In this document: positions 35,786-46,903 of the stretch, one piece after another
Layout of the letters: each line of letters begins with the position of its first letter
How positions within the stretch are numbered: position 1 is the first letter of the stretch
Origin: Flavobacterium pisciphilum
Lineage (GTDB): Bacteria; Bacteroidota; Bacteroidia; Flavobacteriales; Flavobacteriaceae
DNA length: 64,000 nucleotides
Direction of reading: 5' to 3'
Assembly: GCF_020905345.1 (NCBI RefSeq)
Contig: NZ_JAJJMO010000001.1
Location: 5,382,961 to 5,446,960, forward strand
Notes under the pieces: generated by a model
What the model saw: the letters and a program-made list of their open reading frames with translations, nothing else
What the model was told of the DNA's origin: nothing
Database searches by the model: none
Translations under genes and position numbers: made by a program

Positions 35786-36214
35786 ATGAAACACAATGGA
35801 AAAATTGTAGTAGCTATTTCTCTAATGGCACTAATGACAGCATGTAAAAAAATGGAAGACAAACAAATTCAGGAAAACAGCAATGAGCCTACAAAAATGG
35901 TTGAATCAAGTCATTTTTCAAAAGAGCAACTTGTAGGTGATTGGGTACAGCCCAACCCAATTAACAGCAAAGAAGTGCAAGGATTTAGTTTGCTAGAAAA
36001 CGGAACAGCCCAATCGATTAATATGGCAACACTGTTATATGAAAAATGGTGGATGGATAATGATGAATTATTTCTTGTAGCAAAAAGCATTGGAAACCGT
36101 CAGCAATCAGTAGATACATTGGCATATAAAATCATCAAATTGGATAACAGCAGCTTATCTATAAAATATAAAAATGGTAATGATCAAGTTGTAGAAGAAT
36201 ACAGCAAGAAATAA
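35786..36214 (+). CDS. Small lipoprotein, lipocalin-like
   Basis: 142 residues. A lipoprotein signal peptide with a lipobox ending LMTAC puts the lipidated Cys at residue 20. A short charged linker is followed by a ~95-residue domain beginning LVGDWVQPNP and containing GFSLLENGTAQSINM, WWMDNDELFLVAKS and YKIIKLDNSSLSIKY, the strand pattern of the small lipocalin-like lipoproteins common in Bacteroidota. It lies between oxyR and katG but is separated from both by more than 250 bp, so a role in peroxide stress is possible, not shown. Confidence 0.75.
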   Translation: MKHNGKIVVAISLMALMTACKKMEDKQIQENSNEPTKMVESSHFSKEQLVGDWVQPNPINSKEVQGFSLLENGTAQSINMATLLYEKWWMDNDELFLVAKSIGNRQQSVDTLAYKIIKLDNSSLSIKYKNGNDQVVEEYSKK

Positions 36215-36237
36215 ATGCACTGTTTAAACAATAAATA

Positions 36238-36398
36238 ATGGAATCAAAGCGGATATTAGTATATGATAATCAAGATGGTTTTTCTAGATTTTTAAAAAAG
36301 GAATTTGGAAAACAAATTTTTATTTATGCATAAATGCTACGCAAGCTAGGGTAGTAATGTCTCATTTTGAGGTTGTTCATATGACTGTTAGTTTTTAA
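36238..36398 (+). pseudogene. Frameshifted remnant of a response-regulator receiver domain
   Basis: The ATG at 36238 opens 31 codons reading MESKRILVYDNQDGFSRFLKK, the beta1-alpha1 start of a receiver domain, then meets TAA at 36331-36333. In another frame, 36330-36398 continues INATQARVVMSHFEVVHMTV, which looks like alpha2-beta3 of the same domain. The DNA beyond has no regulator. This looks like a decayed gene with one frameshift and loss of the rest. It is short, so the call is tentative. Confidence 0.4.
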
Positions 36399-36422
36399 CT
36401 ATATTATCATAGAAAATACCAG

Positions 36423-36454
36423 TTTGATTTAAATATACAAGTTTTGTAAATTTG
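36423..36454 (+). promoter_or_regulatory. Candidate katG promoter
   Basis: TTTG (36423-36426) and TAAATTTG (36447-36454) are spaced 20 bp, matching the phylum consensus. Transcription would begin near 36461, leaving a leader of about 145 nt before the katG ATG. OxyR binding just upstream would be expected but I cannot point to a defined site. Confidence 0.55.
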
Positions 36455-36577
36455 CAAAGAACTTGTTTACTGAGTGTTACGAAAAAGTAGTTGTAATTTC
36501 ATATTTTAAGAATATGTTCCATCAAGTACTTGCATTCTTTGATTTACGGGTTACACTTAATGTTCTGAAAAATGTAA

Positions 36578-38821
<2,244 letters not shown>

Positions 38822-38894
38822 TAAAAGGGATACTACATACCAACTATTTATTGCTAATGGATAGTTGGTTAGGTAGTATAAAATGTACTAGAGA

Positions 38895-38919
38895 AACAGC
38901 CTTCGGGCTGTTCTTTTTT
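38895..38919 (+). terminator. UUCG-tetraloop terminator of katG
   Basis: AACAGCC-TTCG-GGCTGTT (38895-38912) is followed by CTTTTTT. The very stable tetraloop and T run make a textbook intrinsic terminator 74 bp after the katG stop. Confidence 0.9.
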
Positions 38920-39443
38920 ACAAAACGAATAGATATATAAATAGTTGAAATTTAATAAGTTGTATTGCTTTTTTGATGAGGCATAGGATTAAAAAACTAC
39001 TTAAATAACGTGTATTGTTTTATAGTATAAAACTTTCAAAAACGTGTAGTACAAGATCTACAAAACAGTCGTTCAGAGGTTTACGAATTTATAATTTTAT
39101 TGAAGCTACTTTTGCTCTCTAATAAAACGAAAGTTTTAGAAATTTTATAAGCCGCCAAATCGAGAATAACGAATGTACCATAAACACGAAAATCTTAGCC
39201 TAAAATCACTATCTCAGCCATAATTTGTCACAATGAATAACGGTTTTTTAGACCAGTAACTCATCGATTGACACAAAAATTATAACAACAATAACTTGCA
39301 AAAGCACAATAGTTTCTTAGTTGTAAATCTATAGTTATTGTTTGTGTAAGCTCACTAGTGATTTTTTTTAATACGATTTGTCGAGTAAACAAAGCAAGAA
39401 TAGCAGTAATGCATAGTAAAAACAGAATAAATGAATAAACAAG
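38920..39443. other. Intergenic region, no gene seen
   Basis: 524 bp, AT-rich, with no convincing ORF, only short chance palindromes such as TCACTAGTGA near 39353. It presumably carries the promoter of the TPR-HTH gene at 39444. Confidence 0.5.
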
Positions 39444-40925
39444 ATGTCCCAGAATAGGTTTTTATTAGTCAAATATTTACGGTTATATTTCACTATCTTT
39501 TTTATTGTTTTTGGGTTATGGAGCAGCTATAGTCAAAGAAAAAATTTGACTGTAAAGGAAATGGATAGCACTTTAAATGCTGTAAAAAAGTATTTAAAAA
39601 ACTCCCCAAATGAAGGGTATAAAGTTTCAAAAAATATATATCATATTGCATTAAAAGAGAATTATCCCTTAGGTCGTTGTTTTGCTTTGCTAAACATGGG
39701 AAACTGCAAAGGAAAACTTCGTGATTATAATGAGGCATTGAATTATTTAGAAGAATCTAAAGAAATTGCACAAGAAATCAAGAATGATTCTCTTTTGCTT
39801 TATGCCGACTTAGCCATTGCAGTGCAACATGGGCGAATGCATCTCAACACATTAGCAATAGCTCAATTAGATGAATGTTTGACAAGGGTTAATTGTTTGC
39901 AAGGAGATTCAAAACCCTATTTTTTAGGCAGATTATATAGCTTTAAAGCTTGTTTTTCGGGTGGTCTTAAAAATAAACCTACTGAAGAAGAATTTATAGA
40001 ACTACATAAAAAAGCAGCCTATTATTTTAGTAAGGTTAAAGGAGTTCCTAACATTGCTTTGGTGAATATTGGAGATACGTATATGTCTTCTAGCAAATTT
40101 GATTTAGCTGAATATTATTTTAAAAAGGCTTTACTTGATTATCAGAAAAAGAACCTCAGTTGTTCCGAAATAATACTAAGTAATTTAGCCGAAGTATATT
40201 ATAGAAAACATGATTATGCAAATGCCATTGTTTATTTAGATAGTTCTACCGTATTGGCAAAACGCCAAAGAATCTATTATGTTTTGGCAGGGAATTATGC
40301 ATTATATAAAAAGATAGCTGAGCAAAAAGGTTCTAATCAAGAAGTGATTAATTATCAGAACTTAGAGCTGGTTTATAAAGATAGCACTCAAATGGCTGAA
40401 CAGAGAAGCATGATTGATGGAACTAATTATGTTGTTTCTAAAGCCGAGGCAGATAAGGCAGTATTAATGAATAAAAGTATCATTTTGCTAATTGGGGCAG
40501 GAGTACTTATAATCAGTTTGTTGGTGTGTTCCTACTGGCAGTTTTGTTATAAAAACAAACTAAAATTAGAGGCGAAACAAAAGAAGAAAGAAATAGAGCA
40601 AAAAGCGACTCAAATTGTGTCCTTAAAGCAGAAAGTAACTACGTCTTATGATGAGGTAATAGAAATGGCTAAAAAGAACGACCCCTTGTTTATGGTTGTG
40701 TTCAAAGAGTTGTATCCCGTTTTTTATTTAAAGTTAATAGCAGTACAACCCGATTTGACTATTACAGAACAAAAGATATGTTTTTACCTTAAACTTAAAT
40801 TCTCGACCAAAGAAATTGCAGATTACACCTTTGTAACTGCAAAGGCAATACAGAATAGAAAAAATCGCTTGCGAAAGCGTCTTTTCTTGCAAGAAGGAGA
40901 GGATATTTATAAATATTTCGATTAG
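39444..40925 (+). CDS. Membrane-anchored TPR regulator with C-terminal HTH
   Basis: 493 residues. An N-terminal signal or membrane segment (to about residue 30) is followed by tetratricopeptide repeats (~35-310; NYLEESKEIAQEI, ALVNIGDTYMSSSKFDLAEYYFKKAL). A membrane helix at ~342-368 (IILLIGAGVLIISLLVC), a coiled coil and a C-terminal LuxR/NarL-like helix-turn-helix (ITEQKICFYLKLKFSTKEIA...AIQNRKNRLRKRL) complete it. This architecture, with periplasmic TPRs sensing something and a cytoplasmic DNA-binding end, recurs in Bacteroidota. It lies 131 bp upstream of the AraC pair and may act in the same surface-gene network. Confidence 0.82.
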   Translation: MSQNRFLLVKYLRLYFTIFFIVFGLWSSYSQRKNLTVKEMDSTLNAVKKYLKNSPNEGYKVSKNIYHIALKENYPLGRCFALLNMGNCKGKLRDYNEALNYLEESKEIAQEIKNDSLLLYADLAIAVQHGRMHLNTLAIAQLDECLTRVNCLQGDSKPYFLGRLYSFKACFSGGLKNKPTEEEFIELHKKAAYYFSKVKGVPNIALVNIGDTYMSSSKFDLAEYYFKKALLDYQKKNLSCSEIILSNLAEVYYRKHDYANAIVYLDSSTVLAKRQRIYYVLAGNYALYKKIAEQKGSNQEVINYQNLELVYKDSTQMAEQRSMIDGTNYVVSKAEADKAVLMNKSIILLIGAGVLIISLLVCSYWQFCYKNKLKLEAKQKKKEIEQKATQIVSLKQKVTTSYDEVIEMAKKNDPLFMVVFKELYPVFYLKLIAVQPDLTITEQKICFYLKLKFSTKEIADYTFVTAKAIQNRKNRLRKRLFLQEGEDIYKYFD

Positions 40926-40982
40926 AAAAATAGGTTTTAAATAACTTGTAGTCAGTAGTTTGAATAGTTTTTTAATTTGTGT

Positions 40983-41023
40983 AAACATCTTAAACATTTG
41001 AAAGTGTTTAGGGTGTTTTTTTT
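40983..41023 (+). terminator. Terminator-like leader hairpin of AraC module 2
   Basis: The arms ACATCTTAAACA (40985-40996) and TGTTTAGGGTGT (41005-41016) form a 12-bp stem with two G-T pairs and an 8-nt loop, followed by eight T. The hairpin ends 40 bp before the regulator ATG. The equivalent hairpin at 44271-44309 has the same arm length, loop length and distance to its ATG. It can end the upstream gene's transcript or attenuate the regulator mRNA. Confidence 0.75.
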
Positions 41024-41056
41024 ATTTTTGGTATATTTAGCGCCTAATTATTTGTT

Positions 41057-42037
41057 ATGAAAGTGGTGAACTATGATTTTGATACAAATTCCAACTGGCT
41101 TGACGTAGTAGCAAATGCTATGGGGGGCGTAATTGAAGGCAATACTTTAAAGGCAGATAATGATCTATATAAAGGAATACATTTAGTCTCTGAGATAGAA
41201 GAAGGAGTTACGATAATACTGGCAGACATAACTTATAAAGAGACCATGTTAGTAAAATCTAAAAACGATATGGATACTAGTTTTGTATGCTTATGTTTTT
41301 ACCTATTCGAGTCCAATGTTGATTTTATTTTTGATGGAAGCTCAGTACAATTTGGGGAACTAGATTATAATTTTTTGATGATAGATGGAACTTTAAGAGT
41401 AGCCCATCAGGTTAATAAAAAAGGAACTAAGGCTTATATTATTTGTATTATTATAAAAAAGAATGCTATTAAAGACTACTTGAAAAAAGTTCATAAATTT
41501 ACAGATGATGTTTTTCTTGACACTAAAAAAAATACAATTATCAATCTGGACAGAATGCCCCATGAAAGTTTAGATTTAATAAAAGATTTTAGAAAAACAC
41601 CACGAGAAAACCCATTTTATGAAATGAATTTTAAAGCTCTTGTCTATAAATTATTAGATAATTATTTAGAGCAGGTAAAGACAAAAAAAATGATTATTGG
41701 CAAAGTAGTTAATGATGATATAAAAAGAATAATTGTCTCTCAAAAATTTTTGCAAAATAGTGATGAAGGTGTTTTCCCTGGAATTGATTTTTTGGCTAGT
41801 GAGGCGTTAATGTCTGCATCTAAATACAAAAAAATGTTTACCAAAATCTTAGGATTATCTCCTGCGGTATATTTTTATAATAACAAACTAGAAAAAGCAA
41901 AAGAACTCTTAGAAACAAAGCAATATACAGTTGGAGAAATAGCTGAGAAGTTAAAATTCTCTAACGTTTCTTATTTTTCAAAAGGGTTTAGCAAACGATA
42001 TGGAGTTTCTCCAAAAGAATATCAAAATTTACTATAA
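41057..42037 (+). CDS. AraC-type regulator, 'A' member of pair (module 2)
   Basis: 326 residues. The N-terminal ~225 residues (MKVVNYDFDTNSNWLDVVANAMGG...) form an uncharacterised sensor-like domain with no membrane segments. The C-terminal ~100 residues are an AraC double helix-turn-helix (ALMSASKYKKMFTKIL and YTVGEIAEKLKFSNVSYFSKGF), ending VSPKEYQNLL. It is a close paralogue of 44344-45324 and of the fragment at 2-199. Five bases separate it from the B gene at 42043, so the two are co-transcribed and may form a heteromeric regulator. Confidence 0.88.
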   Translation: MKVVNYDFDTNSNWLDVVANAMGGVIEGNTLKADNDLYKGIHLVSEIEEGVTIILADITYKETMLVKSKNDMDTSFVCLCFYLFESNVDFIFDGSSVQFGELDYNFLMIDGTLRVAHQVNKKGTKAYIICIIIKKNAIKDYLKKVHKFTDDVFLDTKKNTIINLDRMPHESLDLIKDFRKTPRENPFYEMNFKALVYKLLDNYLEQVKTKKMIIGKVVNDDIKRIIVSQKFLQNSDEGVFPGIDFLASEALMSASKYKKMFTKILGLSPAVYFYNNKLEKAKELLETKQYTVGEIAEKLKFSNVSYFSKGFSKRYGVSPKEYQNLL

Positions 42038-42042
42038 TAACT

Positions 42043-43029
42043 ATGGATGAAATTCTTAAAGAATTTGAGCATTTTTATTCTTTGACTTCTACATGGCAAC
42101 AAAACTATATTGATGAGTTTGGCTGTACTATGATTAGTGACAGAATAATGAGTTTCCCTAAAGAAGTTGCTGATGGTGCAGCCTATTTTATGGAAATTTC
42201 CCCAGATATGGCTGTAGTTGTTTTTGATGCGACATTAAAGGAAAAAATCCGATTTACACGAATACAAACCGATGAGGATTTTTGGATTATATATTATGAT
42301 TTAAGCGATCGTTTTAACAAACATGTGGTTAATGGTGTAAAACATAAAATTGGTTATAAATCCAAATTGAGTTTTGGAATTGTAGACAATCAAATTAGAA
42401 GTTCCTACGTACCTGAGATTGGTAACAGAAGTTATTTGTTTCGGTTATTGATTAGTAAAAAAATGATTAAAAGTTTTTTTGAAAAAGAGGTACTAGAAAA
42501 GAGACTAAACGCTTTCTTAAAAAATAACATACAAAAAATGTTTTTTTATGGGCATATTGATAGTAGGAGCAAACTAGTGCTTTATGAGCTGAAGCAACAG
42601 CGTATGGAGGATTTTAATTATGAGTTTCTTTTAAAAAATGCTTCTTATAAGATATTGACTTATTTCTTTGAAAGATTAGTAAATCAAGGTGCTAATATGA
42701 AATCGTTACTCGAAAAAGATGTCGAGGCAGTTATGAAAAGCCAAGATTTTTTATTATCAGATCTTCTACTGCCTTTTCCCGGAATACTAACCTTAGCAGA
42801 GATTGCCAATATGTCGGTTTCTAAATTTTCAAATGTGTATAAAAATATATATGGAAAAAGTCCTGCTTTATTTTTTAGAATTGAAAAATTAGAATTGGCC
42901 AAAGAATTATTAGAAAATGGAGATTTCAAATCAATTGCTGATTTGTCTGATGCATTGGGTTATAGCAAAACAGCCTATTTCTCTTCTATTTATAAAAAGC
43001 ACTTTGGTGTTTTTCCTAATCCCATCTAA
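42043..43029 (+). CDS. AraC-type regulator, 'B' member of pair (module 2)
   Basis: 328 residues. The N-terminal domain (WQQNYIDEFGCTMISDRIM, ADGAAYFMEISPDMAVVVFD) is distinct from the A protein's, followed by an AraC DNA-binding domain (LAEIANMSVSKFSNVYKNIYG... LSDALGYSKTAYFSSIYKKHFG). It is paralogous to 45330-46322 and 200-1204. It ends at a strong terminator (43079-43110), then a secreted surface protein gene begins. The most economical role is control of that neighbour, inferred from the repeated arrangement. Confidence 0.88.
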   Translation: MDEILKEFEHFYSLTSTWQQNYIDEFGCTMISDRIMSFPKEVADGAAYFMEISPDMAVVVFDATLKEKIRFTRIQTDEDFWIIYYDLSDRFNKHVVNGVKHKIGYKSKLSFGIVDNQIRSSYVPEIGNRSYLFRLLISKKMIKSFFEKEVLEKRLNAFLKNNIQKMFFYGHIDSRSKLVLYELKQQRMEDFNYEFLLKNASYKILTYFFERLVNQGANMKSLLEKDVEAVMKSQDFLLSDLLLPFPGILTLAEIANMSVSKFSNVYKNIYGKSPALFFRIEKLELAKELLENGDFKSIADLSDALGYSKTAYFSSIYKKHFGVFPNPI

Positions 43030-43078
43030 AAATAATTTTTTATTAGGCAGTAAATGAGTGTCTTATAAGTATAAAAAA

Positions 43079-43117
43079 AACTCCCAAATCACAGTAATGA
43101 TTTGGGAGTTTTTTTAT
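43079..43117 (+). terminator. Terminator of AraC pair 2
   Basis: The arms AACTCCCAAATCA (43079-43091) and TGATTTGGGAGTT (43098-43110) form a perfect 13-bp stem with loop CAGTAA and a T tail. The homologous hairpin at 46361-46390 follows AraC pair 3. Confidence 0.88.
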
Positions 43118-43318
43118 GAGAAATTTTTAAAACCATAATATGGCTTCTTGTATAAATTTTATGGATTTAATTAGTTGTTGTAGGAAGAATCTATATCTAG
43201 CTTTGCCTGCTTAATTTAAATAGACTTTGAACAGAGGAAAAACAAGTTTTTTAAAGAATAGCTGTTATTGCTACTGTTCGGACTTTTTAAGTTAACTAAT
43301 TTTAAAAAAAAATTATTT

Positions 43319-44116
43319 ATGAAAAGTACAATTACAATTTTAATCAGCTTATTGTTGTTATCACCAGCAATTGCTTTGGGGCAAACAGTTATAGGATCAG
43401 TTGCAGCTCCCGCTAATTATTCCTTATTAGAATTGTCTACAAAAACGATTAAAGGGGGCGTACGAATGCCACAATTAACCAGCGTAGAAAGAGATAATCT
43501 TACCACACCAGCTTTTGTTAGTGATACAGGGGCAAAAGGACTTGTTATTTATAATGCAGATAAAGAAGTTATTGAGTTTTGGAATGGCAGTAAATGGAGC
43601 TTAATGGTAGATCAAGACAATATGAATGCATCTGTAAGCAATGTAATAGACGGTTTAGGAATACCTCGTCCTGCAGTGTTTCAGTTAGAAAAAGACCAAA
43701 AAGATTTTTTGAGTAGTGCTAAAGATGGTGTGACTAATGAAATACCTATGAGTCAAGTTGTAAATAATATTACAAATAGTATTTCTTTTAATCAAGCTAC
43801 AAATACGATTACATTTCAGCCAGGGACTTATACTGTTACTTTTGCCTATGAAGGACTTCATAATGCTGTTGGTTGTACAATTTCATCTTATTTTATTGAT
43901 TTCCCTACTAATGCAGCAAGGCGTCGTATACATACAACAGCTTCACATATAGAAGGTGAAAAAGCAAGTCATGGAGGAACAGTTACATATACTACAAAAC
44001 TCACAAAAAGTGTGAACTGGATTCCTCGTTTAGGGCGAGGACAGTCTGGTAATTGTTATGGGGCAGGTATGAGTTTGGCGGCTTATGTAACGCAATTATC
44101 AATATTAAAAAATTAA
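43319..44116 (+). CDS. Secreted surface protein with N-terminal domain shared with the 1,097-residue protein
   Basis: 265 residues from the ATG at 43319, which yields a clean signal peptide; a TTG 51 bp upstream would spoil it. After the signal (ALGQ), residues ~20-100 (TVIGSVAAPANYSLLELSTK, GGVRMPQLTSVERDNL, KGLVIYNADKEVIEFWNGSKW) are a module shared almost residue for residue with the 46904 protein. The C-terminal half (~120-265) is a beta-rich domain (FQPGTYTVTFAYEG...) that faintly recalls a C1q/TNF-like jelly roll. No T9SS sorting domain is visible. Probably envelope-associated, controlled by the adjacent AraC pair. Confidence 0.75.
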   Translation: MKSTITILISLLLLSPAIALGQTVIGSVAAPANYSLLELSTKTIKGGVRMPQLTSVERDNLTTPAFVSDTGAKGLVIYNADKEVIEFWNGSKWSLMVDQDNMNASVSNVIDGLGIPRPAVFQLEKDQKDFLSSAKDGVTNEIPMSQVVNNITNSISFNQATNTITFQPGTYTVTFAYEGLHNAVGCTISSYFIDFPTNAARRRIHTTASHIEGEKASHGGTVTYTTKLTKSVNWIPRLGRGQSGNCYGAGMSLAAYVTQLSILKN

Positions 44117-44270
44117 AGCTTGCATTCTTTTTTGTTTTTGAAAAAAGTTGCCTTATAGAATAAATAAACAAACAGTAGTTTTTACAGCAGTTTTTTAGCT
44201 TTATATGCCACTGATTTTTATATATAAATTGTGCTTTTTGTAAATACAAATGTACTTGTAAATTGAGAGA

Positions 44271-44309
44271 ACATCCTAAACATTTAATTGTGTTTAGGAT
44301 GTTTTTTTT
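44271..44309 (+). terminator. Terminator-like leader hairpin of AraC module 3
   Basis: The arms ACATCCTAAACA (44271-44282) and TGTTTAGGATGT (44291-44302) form a perfect 12-bp stem with an 8-nt loop and an eight-T tail, ending 41 bp before the regulator ATG at 44344. Compared with 40985-41016, positions differ but pairing is preserved. Confidence 0.78.
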
Positions 44310-44343
44310 ATTTTTAATTATATTTAAAGTATATTTATTTGTT

Positions 44344-45324
44344 ATGAAAGTAGTGGAGTATGATTTTGATAGCAACCCAAATTGGGTTGAAGTGATAGCA
44401 AATGCTATGGGAGGCGTAATTGATGGCAATAGGATAAAGGGGGATAATGATCTCTATAAAGGGATGCATTTAATCTCAGAAATAGAAGAAGATATTATCG
44501 GATTGTTGGTTGATACTACTTTTAAAGAGGAAGTATTATTAAAACATACAAACAATACAGATGCTAGTTTTGTAGCGCTCTGTTTTTATCTGTTTGATTT
44601 TGATGTTAATTTAATTTTTGAAGGAAGTGCCATACAATTTGGAAAACTAGATTACAATTTCATGATGTTAGATGGTGCTTTAAACTTGGATCACCAAATC
44701 GATGAAAAACAAATGCAAAGCTATATTATTTATATCATCATTAAAAAAACGGCTTTAAGAGAATACATGAATAAGATTTATGGATTTACAGATAATATTT
44801 TTTTTGATACTGAAAAAAATATGATAATCAACTTAGATAGAATACCACATGAAAGCTTGGTTTTTATAGACAATTTCAGAAAAATTTCACCCGATACTCC
44901 ATTCTACGAATTGAAATTTAAGGCTCTTGTATATAGGTTATTAGAAAATTACCTAGAACAGCTAAAGACAAAAAAAATAATCATTGGCAAAGTCGTTAGT
45001 GAGGATGTTAAAAGAATAATTGCCTCCCAAAGGTTTTTACAAAAGAACAACGAAGGCATTTTTCCTGGAATTGATTCTTTGGCTAATGAAGCCTTAATGT
45101 CTATAGCCAACTATAAAAAGAAGTTTACTAAAATTTTGGGACTGTCACCTGCGGCCTATTTTTATAATAGTAAATTAGAAAAAGCAAAACAACTCTTAGA
45201 AACAAAACAATATACGGTTGGAGAAATAGCAGAGAAGTTAAATTATTCTAGTGCTTCTTATTTGTCAAAAGGGTTTAGTAAACGATATGGAGTTTCTCCA
45301 AAAGAATATCAAAATTTATTATAA
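44344..45324 (+). CDS. AraC-type regulator, 'A' member of pair (module 3)
   Basis: 326 residues from the ATG at 44344. An in-frame ATG at 44263 would add 27 residues encoded by the leader hairpin and is rejected because the paralogue at 41057 begins at the same MKVV. The sequence is colinear with that paralogue throughout, with the AraC domain at the C-terminus (ALMSIANYKKKFTKILGLSP, YTVGEIAEKLNYSSASYLSKGF). It is separated by 5 bp from the B gene, exactly as in module 2. Confidence 0.88.
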   Translation: MKVVEYDFDSNPNWVEVIANAMGGVIDGNRIKGDNDLYKGMHLISEIEEDIIGLLVDTTFKEEVLLKHTNNTDASFVALCFYLFDFDVNLIFEGSAIQFGKLDYNFMMLDGALNLDHQIDEKQMQSYIIYIIIKKTALREYMNKIYGFTDNIFFDTEKNMIINLDRIPHESLVFIDNFRKISPDTPFYELKFKALVYRLLENYLEQLKTKKIIIGKVVSEDVKRIIASQRFLQKNNEGIFPGIDSLANEALMSIANYKKKFTKILGLSPAAYFYNSKLEKAKQLLETKQYTVGEIAEKLNYSSASYLSKGFSKRYGVSPKEYQNLL

Positions 45325-45329
45325 GTCAT

Positions 45330-46322
45330 ATGGATAAAACAATACTAGAATTTGACCATATTTATTCTCTGACTTCTAAATGGCAGCAAAAATTTATTGA
45401 TGAATTTGGCTGTACTATGATTACAGATCATTTACTGAATTTTCCTCAAGATGTTGTTGATGGCGCTGCCTATTTTATGGATATTTCTCCAGATATAGCG
45501 GTAGTGGTTATAGATGTTACTATGAAGAAAAAAATCCGGTTTACGAGAATGAAAACCGATGAAGATTTTTGGATTATATATTATGATTTAAGTGAACGAT
45601 TTAATAGACACGAGGTTAATGATGTAAAACATAAAATAGGTTATAAATCAAAACTGAGTTTTGGAATTATAGATAATAAGACTACAAGCTCTTACGTATC
45701 AGAGGTGGGGAACAAAAGTTACTCGTTTCGATTATTGATAAGTAAAAAAATTATTAAAAGCTTTTTTGAAAAAGAGGGATTAGAAAAGAGTCTTACCGCT
45801 TTTTTTAAAAGCAACAGACAGAAAATGTTTTTTTATGGACACATTGATAGCAGGAGTAAACTAGTACTTCATGACCTGAAAAAGCAAAACATGGCTGGTT
45901 TTAATTATGAGTTCCGTTTAAAAAACGCTACCTATAATTTATTGGCTTATTTTTTTGAAAGGCTAACGGATAATAGTTTTAATGTGAAATCGTTACTCGA
46001 AAAAGACGTCGAGGAGGTTATGAAAAGCCAAGATTTTTTATTATCAGATCTTTTAATGCCTTTCCCTGGAGTAACAATCTTAGCAGAAATTGCGAACATG
46101 TCGGTTTCTAAATTTTCAAATCTGTATAAAAATATATATGGAAAAAGTCCTGCTTTATTTTTTAAAATTGAGAAGTTAGAATTAGCCAAAGAATTATTAG
46201 AAAATGGAGATTTTAAATCAGTTAGTGATTTGTCTTATGCATTGGGCTATAAAAAAACAACTTATTTTTCTTCTATTTATAAAAATTACTTTGGGGTTTT
46301 GCCCAATACGGTCCGAACATAA
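45330..46322 (+). CDS. AraC-type regulator, 'B' member of pair (module 3)
   Basis: 330 residues, colinear with 42043-43029: SLTSKWQQKFIDEFGCTMIT at the start, DEDFWIIYYDLSERFN in the sensor-like region and the AraC domain at the end (LAEIANMSVSKFSNLYKNIYG). Downstream are a homologous terminator and a secreted protein gene. Divergence from module 2 is moderate, meaning an older duplication that has had time to specialise. Confidence 0.88.
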   Translation: MDKTILEFDHIYSLTSKWQQKFIDEFGCTMITDHLLNFPQDVVDGAAYFMDISPDIAVVVIDVTMKKKIRFTRMKTDEDFWIIYYDLSERFNRHEVNDVKHKIGYKSKLSFGIIDNKTTSSYVSEVGNKSYSFRLLISKKIIKSFFEKEGLEKSLTAFFKSNRQKMFFYGHIDSRSKLVLHDLKKQNMAGFNYEFRLKNATYNLLAYFFERLTDNSFNVKSLLEKDVEEVMKSQDFLLSDLLMPFPGVTILAEIANMSVSKFSNLYKNIYGKSPALFFKIEKLELAKELLENGDFKSVSDLSYALGYKKTTYFSSIYKNYFGVLPNTVRT

Positions 46323-46360
46323 ATTGTTTTTATAGCGCCATAAATGCCTTATAATATAGC

Positions 46361-46396
46361 AACTCCTAATCATTACTATGATTGGGAGTTTTTTTA
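46361..46396 (+). terminator. Terminator of AraC pair 3
   Basis: The arms AACTCCTAATCA (46361-46372) and TGATTGGGAGTT (46379-46390) form a 12-bp stem with one G-T pair, loop TTACTA, then a T run. It is the homologue of 43079-43110. Confidence 0.85.
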
Positions 46397-46903
46397 TGAA
46401 TAATTTTAAAAGGCTAAAATCAGTTCTCATGAGCTGATAATTTTGAACTACTCAATCAAAAATAGCTTCTCGTACCAATTTTGTGGCTTTAAGTGGCAGA
46501 TGCAGAATAAGTGAATACTCTAGTTTTGCCCTCCTGTTAAGAGATACTTCAAACGTTATTTTATCAATTGCATCCTTAGTCGGATTGTGATTACCAAAAT
46601 AGCGTGTCATTTATTATAGAGGCTGATGCAAAAAACAAAAGACAAAAGTTTTTTAGTTGCATCCGATTTTGCTCTGTATGAACCTTATTTCCCCCATTTA
46701 TAGGTTCCGAAGAAAAAAAATCTTCAAAGAATATCTTTTACAAGCAGAGGTAATTGCTACTCCTAATTTATATCCCCATTAATTAAAAAAGGAAATAGAA
46801 AACCCAAACCCAATTTTAGTTTTTAGGAGTGTTTTCAATACAACTATTGGAAACCTGCATTCAAACTTTTTTTAAGTTAATAATTTAAAACAGTATTTAT
46901 TTT
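46397..46903. other. Intergenic leader of the 1,097-residue protein, duplicated from module 2
   Basis: 507 bp, noncoding. Short blocks match the 43117-43318 gap in order: GCTTCTCGTACCAATTTTGTGG here against GCTTCTTGTATAAATTTTATGG there, and CTTTTTTTAAGTTAATAATTT against CTTTTTAAGTTAACTAATTT just before the start codons. This copy is about 300 bp longer. The promoter of 46904 should lie in it. Confidence 0.6.

Noticed and set aside
44263..44343. Upstream ATG giving a 353-residue version of the module 3 AraC-A protein
   Set aside because: The extra 27 codons cover the leader hairpin and T run, read as a hydrophobic low-complexity stretch, and have no counterpart in the 41057 paralogue.
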